Assembly (NCBI GenBank): GCA_028565635.1
Contig: JAOXYB010060746.1
Coordinates: forward strand, 1 to 10,717
Reading direction: 5' to 3'
Length of the DNA: 10,717 nt
From: Phoronis ovalis
Taxonomy: Eukaryota; Phoronida; Phoronidae
Part shown: positions 8,298-10,717 of the stretch, piece by piece
How the letters are laid out: every line of letters starts with the position of its first letter
How positions within the stretch are numbered: position 1 is the stretch's first letter
Notes under the pieces: model-generated
Told to the model about the DNA's origin: nothing
Databases searched by the model: none
Seen by the model: the letters and a program-made list of their open reading frames with translations, nothing else
Program-made: the position numbers and the translations under genes

Positions 8298-8331
8298 TAT
8301 AACGTTCATAAAAGCCAATATGAGCAACCCT

Positions 8332-8687
8332 GCCTTTGCTAAAAGGATATCTAGTTATAAGAATAATTTTGAACTGACTCGAAAAATAATCTCTTGCAGC
8401 ACTTGTTATTAAAACTGCTAAACATAGTTACACATCCATAAAGTTATATGTTATAACATATGGAAAATACTGAAAATGGCTGCATAGACAATAACATATG
8501 GAAAACAAAATACATTCACGTGCAAGACTATGTAACAAAGGAAATAATAAAATTGATCATTGAGTGGTCTACATGCAGTAGTCAAATGAAGATTAAATAA
8601 CAATGTATACTTGCTGTTTACAGGTAACTGTTTTTGCAAAATTCAAAATCGTCACAATCTTCAAATTGGAGCAATCTTCACAGAAAA
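8332..8687. other. Stretch without a gene; contains a short palindrome
   Basis: AT-rich. The 16-bp perfect palindrome ATATGTTATAACATAT lies at 8446-8461, and ATAACATATGGAAAA occurs twice (from 8453 and from 8491). Nothing else is recognised. Confidence 0.5.
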
Positions 8688-8901
8688 TCCGAAGTCTTTT
8701 GAAATATCGAAACGCTATGTGTTTCTTTATAATAAGTAAAATTATACTGGCTAATTAAGATAATGCTGGTAATTTATCTGATCAAGTTAAATCAGTCCGA
8801 AGTCTTTTGAAATATCAAAACGCTTTGTATTTCTTTATAATAAGTAATGATACTGGCTAATTCAGATAATGCTGGTAATTTATGTGATCAAAGTTAAATC
8901 A
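8688..8901 (+). repeat. Tandem duplication, unit about 108 bp, two copies
   Basis: Copy 1 is 8688-8795 and copy 2 is 8796-8901. Both start TCCGAAGTCTTTTGAAATAT and end near GATCAAGTTAAATCA. They differ by a few substitutions and small indels, so the duplication is fairly recent but not new. Confidence 0.9.
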
Positions 8902-9046
8902 TTACATATTGTAACTTAATAATTCATAACCTAAAGTTGGTAATTACCTTGTTCTTAATATTTACAAACACGCCCAAATTAAAAGTAGCTAACCCATGCC
9001 AATCCATCATGCTGTAACGCATTCTGGTAGTAGATAGAGTCGAAGA

Positions 9047-9614
9047 TTAAGGTGGCGTATAGGCAGTGCAGAGAGCGCTACTATTGCAGGCATTTTTACC
9101 TGTCTGTCAAGCCCATTAATTCCCCAAGCTGGAGTTAGTGGAAATTAAGGATTAGGGGATTAAATGTAGGTTGGATCCTATTTATTTTTGTTAAGTTGTG
9201 TCATATTTAAATTCAACGTTATTTATGCAAAATTCTGGCGAAATGGTCACCCTTAGCAGCACATGTATAAAGTAGCATCCCTTACACGACTGTTTAAATA
9301 ACAATTTAATTATCACAATACCAATCGCCTCAAGAGTATCTATCTCATGTGGAATGCTAGGATTGCTGAACTAAACATTATCGTGCAGGAGGCGACAGTA
9401 AACTATTATTAATAAACAGGTGCCTAGCTCATCAATTTTCAAAAGTATTTTGTAAAAATGTCGAGTCATTATATAGTGCTTTAACTATATAACATTATAA
9501 CTATACCAAATAATACTGCATTACTGTTGGATAGTGGCAATGCTTGATATTTTGGAGGTGTGTGTATCTTTGGCTAGCCATTTCTTACAACTACTACCTA
9601 TACGCCCCCTTAAT
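9047..9614. mobile_element. MITE-like element bordered by TTAA, about 0.57 kb
   Basis: Positions 9045-9067 and the reverse complement of 9593-9615 agree at 21 of 23 bases (GATTAAGG, GGCGTATAGG, AGT). The TTAA at 9047-9050 and 9611-9614 could be the target-site duplication used by piggyBac-type transposases, leaving terminal repeats that start GG(T/G)GGCGTATAGG. There is no coding capacity inside, so the element would be non-autonomous. Its right end lies only about 45 bp inside the right 39-bp inverted repeat. Confidence 0.55.
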
Positions 9615-9659
9615 CGCAATGAAGAAGATCGAGTTTTAACCGCTTGAGATTACCCAATC

Positions 9660-9698
9660 AATAGTTATCGCACCGGTACCTGACCTACGGCTTTCCAT
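9660..9698 (-). repeat. Right 39-bp inverted repeat
   Basis: Reverse complement of the left copy at 6116-6154 with two mismatches. The similarity ends sharply on the inner side after CTATT and on the outer side near the TA. Confidence 0.85.
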
Positions 9699-10072
9699 AA
9701 TGCGAAGATGCCAGTACTTAGTTTTCTTACTAACGGCTGGTGTACCCGCAGAACTCCGGCTAAAGGGAACTAATTATAACGGGAATTTGCAAAACAGGCC
9801 TGGGAGAGTGAGATATACCTAGATAGCGTCTTCTATGAAGGGTGGAGTGGAAATACGACGCATTTCAGGTAATGTTTCACAGAGCTTCAGAAACAACCAA
9901 AATAAACTAGCGATCCAAATTCGCAACATAGCTCAAAGATCAATGATGTTAATACTTAATACTAGAAAATACACGTGCAAAGTTACAGTAAGGTCGGTCT
10001 CTTTCTATAATTGTATGTATTTGTAATGTTGAGGTATCCTATCATCGCCTTAAATTTACGGTATCGTATACA
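9699..10072. other. Stretch without recognised features
   Basis: A short open frame at 9835-10026 has no family signature and is treated as chance. No repeat or RNA gene is recognised here. Confidence 0.5.
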
Positions 10073-10613
10073 CATTTAGTGCGCTATTTCATTTCTGCGA
10101 TGCTTGATCCCCGGGGGCTCACTTAAAAAAAAGTCGGGTACGCATGCTTGTCCGAAAATGCGAGGGTAAGGGGTACATTTTTCGCCGTTCGACGGGGTCA
10201 ATTTTGGCGGAAAACCACATTTAGAGGTACGTTTCTGGAAAATGTAACTTCCCGTTTAGGGGTTGTTTTTTCACGTACACCTCCCGTTTAGGGTCCTTTT
10301 TTCAGTGGGAGCAGCGAGCATTACCTTTTGGCGACCTCTTTGCATTTTTTTTTAAATTTAGAGTATTATTACTTTGTTTTGACGACGTTTTTTTTTTTTT
10401 TTTGGTTGTCTATTTTTTTGGGAACCGTCTTTTTTGGTTAATTTTTCATAGAAAACTTCCCGTTTAGGGTACCTTTTTTAGCAAAATCCCCCGGTTAGTG
10501 GTGGATTTAGCATAAGCACATTTGTTGATGATACTGGAAATGTCTATTTCACGCAAAGTTCATGTTCAATGCTCATTAGAGTCAGATTGTAAAGCTTGCA
10601 TGCATTTAGTGCG
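10073..10613. repeat. Unclassified T-rich repeat-like stretch between 11-bp direct repeats
   Basis: CATTTAGTGCG occurs at 10073-10083 and again at 10603-10613. Between them the DNA has T-runs (one of 17 or so near 10390), GATCCCCGGGGG (10108-10119), and three copies of TCCCGTTTAGGG (from about 10250, 10282 and 10458), the last two followed by GT(A)CCTTTTTT. CGAAAATGCG occurs at 10153 and, just outside, at 10621. The composition looks like a dispersed, degraded repeat; the class is unknown. Confidence 0.45.
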
Positions 10614-10717
10614 GGGCCCTCGAAAATGCGGGGTCCGTAGCATATGGCATAAGGATACAATTAATTTTCCCATCCACCTCAATAGTAACATTTTGCCTTC
10701 TAGTAAATAGACTAACT

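Larger units (their letters stand above)
7463..8331. mobile_element. Repeat-like element, about 870 bp, with short terminal inverted repeats and AGGTCA arrays
   Basis: AGGGTTGCTC at 7463-7472 is matched by its exact reverse complement at 8322-8331. After an 18-base insert on the left, ATTGGTTTTGTATGA (from 7491) again resembles the right end read inwards (ATTGGCTTTTATGA). The interior consists of three related segments of roughly 230-270 bp, recognisable by TCTTCCAATTTYCA, GGGTAGGCCATTGTTG and AGGTCAT..AGGTCAAA. No coding capacity is seen. No clear target-site duplication is visible, so the class is open (MITE-like or a palindromic-ended repeat). Confidence 0.55.
6116..9698. mobile_element. 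Possible non-autonomous DNA transposon or nested repeat block with 39-bp terminal inverted repeats
   Basis: Positions 6116-6154 and the reverse complement of 9660-9698 agree at 37 of 39 bases, starting ATGGAAAGCCGTAGG. Each outer border can be read as a TA dinucleotide (6115-6116 and 9698-9699), as left by TA-targeting superfamilies such as Tc1/mariner. The 3.6 kb between encode no transposase, so any element is non-autonomous and has taken in other repeats. The alternative is two unrelated copies of a short repeat in opposite orientation. Confidence 0.45.

Noticed and set aside
6116-9698. Transposase gene between the inverted repeats
   Set aside because: No open frame longer than about 65 codons and no recognisable catalytic motif on either strand.
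10247-10477. Telomeric repeat, because of TTTAGGG words
   Set aside because: Only three widely spaced copies within a longer motif; not a tandem telomere array.
10600-10640. tRNA or small RNA fold from the GC-rich words near 10610
   Set aside because: No cloverleaf, no A/B box pair; only short GGGGCC/GGGGTCC similarity.
5696-10710. Short open frames at 5696-5887, 7054-7248, 8451-8639, 9835-10026 and 10522-10710
   Set aside because: All about 60 codons, without domain, signal peptide or splice context; the number expected by chance in this much DNA.

Overview
The window looks like genomic DNA from an animal, most likely a marine invertebrate. It is AT-rich and has one intron-containing gene on the minus strand with textbook GT/AG splice sites. 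The gene encodes extracellular domains (CUB, C-type lectin, LDL-receptor class A) found together mainly in metazoa. The rest is non-coding DNA full of tandem repeats and transposon-like inverted repeats. No ribosome-binding sites, operons or bacterial-type genes are seen. I cannot fix the species; echinoderm, hemichordate, amphioxus or lophotrochozoan origins are all compatible.

Left half (1-5412), minus strand: the 5' part of a large secreted or membrane receptor gene, truncated by the left edge. Reading from right to left there is a likely 5' UTR exon (donor at 5412), a 239-nt intron, a 2.7-kb coding exon (5172-2455), a 292-nt intron, a second coding exon (2162-1180), a 406-nt intron and a third coding exon (773-1) still open at the edge. 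The spliced reading frame holds 1486 codons without a stop. It encodes a signal peptide, a row of CUB and CUB-like domains, a cysteine-rich region, two C-type lectin-like domains and a run of LDLa modules, two of them degenerate. The order and the style of the LDLa modules recall the ectodomains of GRL101-like LDLa/leucine-rich-repeat G-protein-coupled receptors. The part that would prove this (LRRs and seven membrane helices) would lie left of the window.

Right half (about 5600-10717): I find no convincing gene. Two 39-bp near-identical inverted repeats (6116-6154 and 9660-9698), each bordered by TA, frame 3.6 kb that may be a non-autonomous DNA transposon or a nest of several. Inside are a GC-rich minisatellite (6341-6845) with alternating 26/28-bp units and then 38-bp units; an 870-bp repeat-like element (7463-8331) with 10-bp terminal inverted repeats and eleven exact AGGTCA hexamers on one strand; a 108-bp tandem duplication (8688-8901); and a 0.57-kb MITE-like element bordered by TTAA (9047-9614). 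A further T-rich repeat-like stretch (10073-10613) has three copies of a CCCGTTTAGGG motif and lies between 11-bp direct repeats.

The gene and the repeats do not obviously work together. The repeats lie upstream of the receptor promoter, so they could influence it, but nothing in the sequence proves that.
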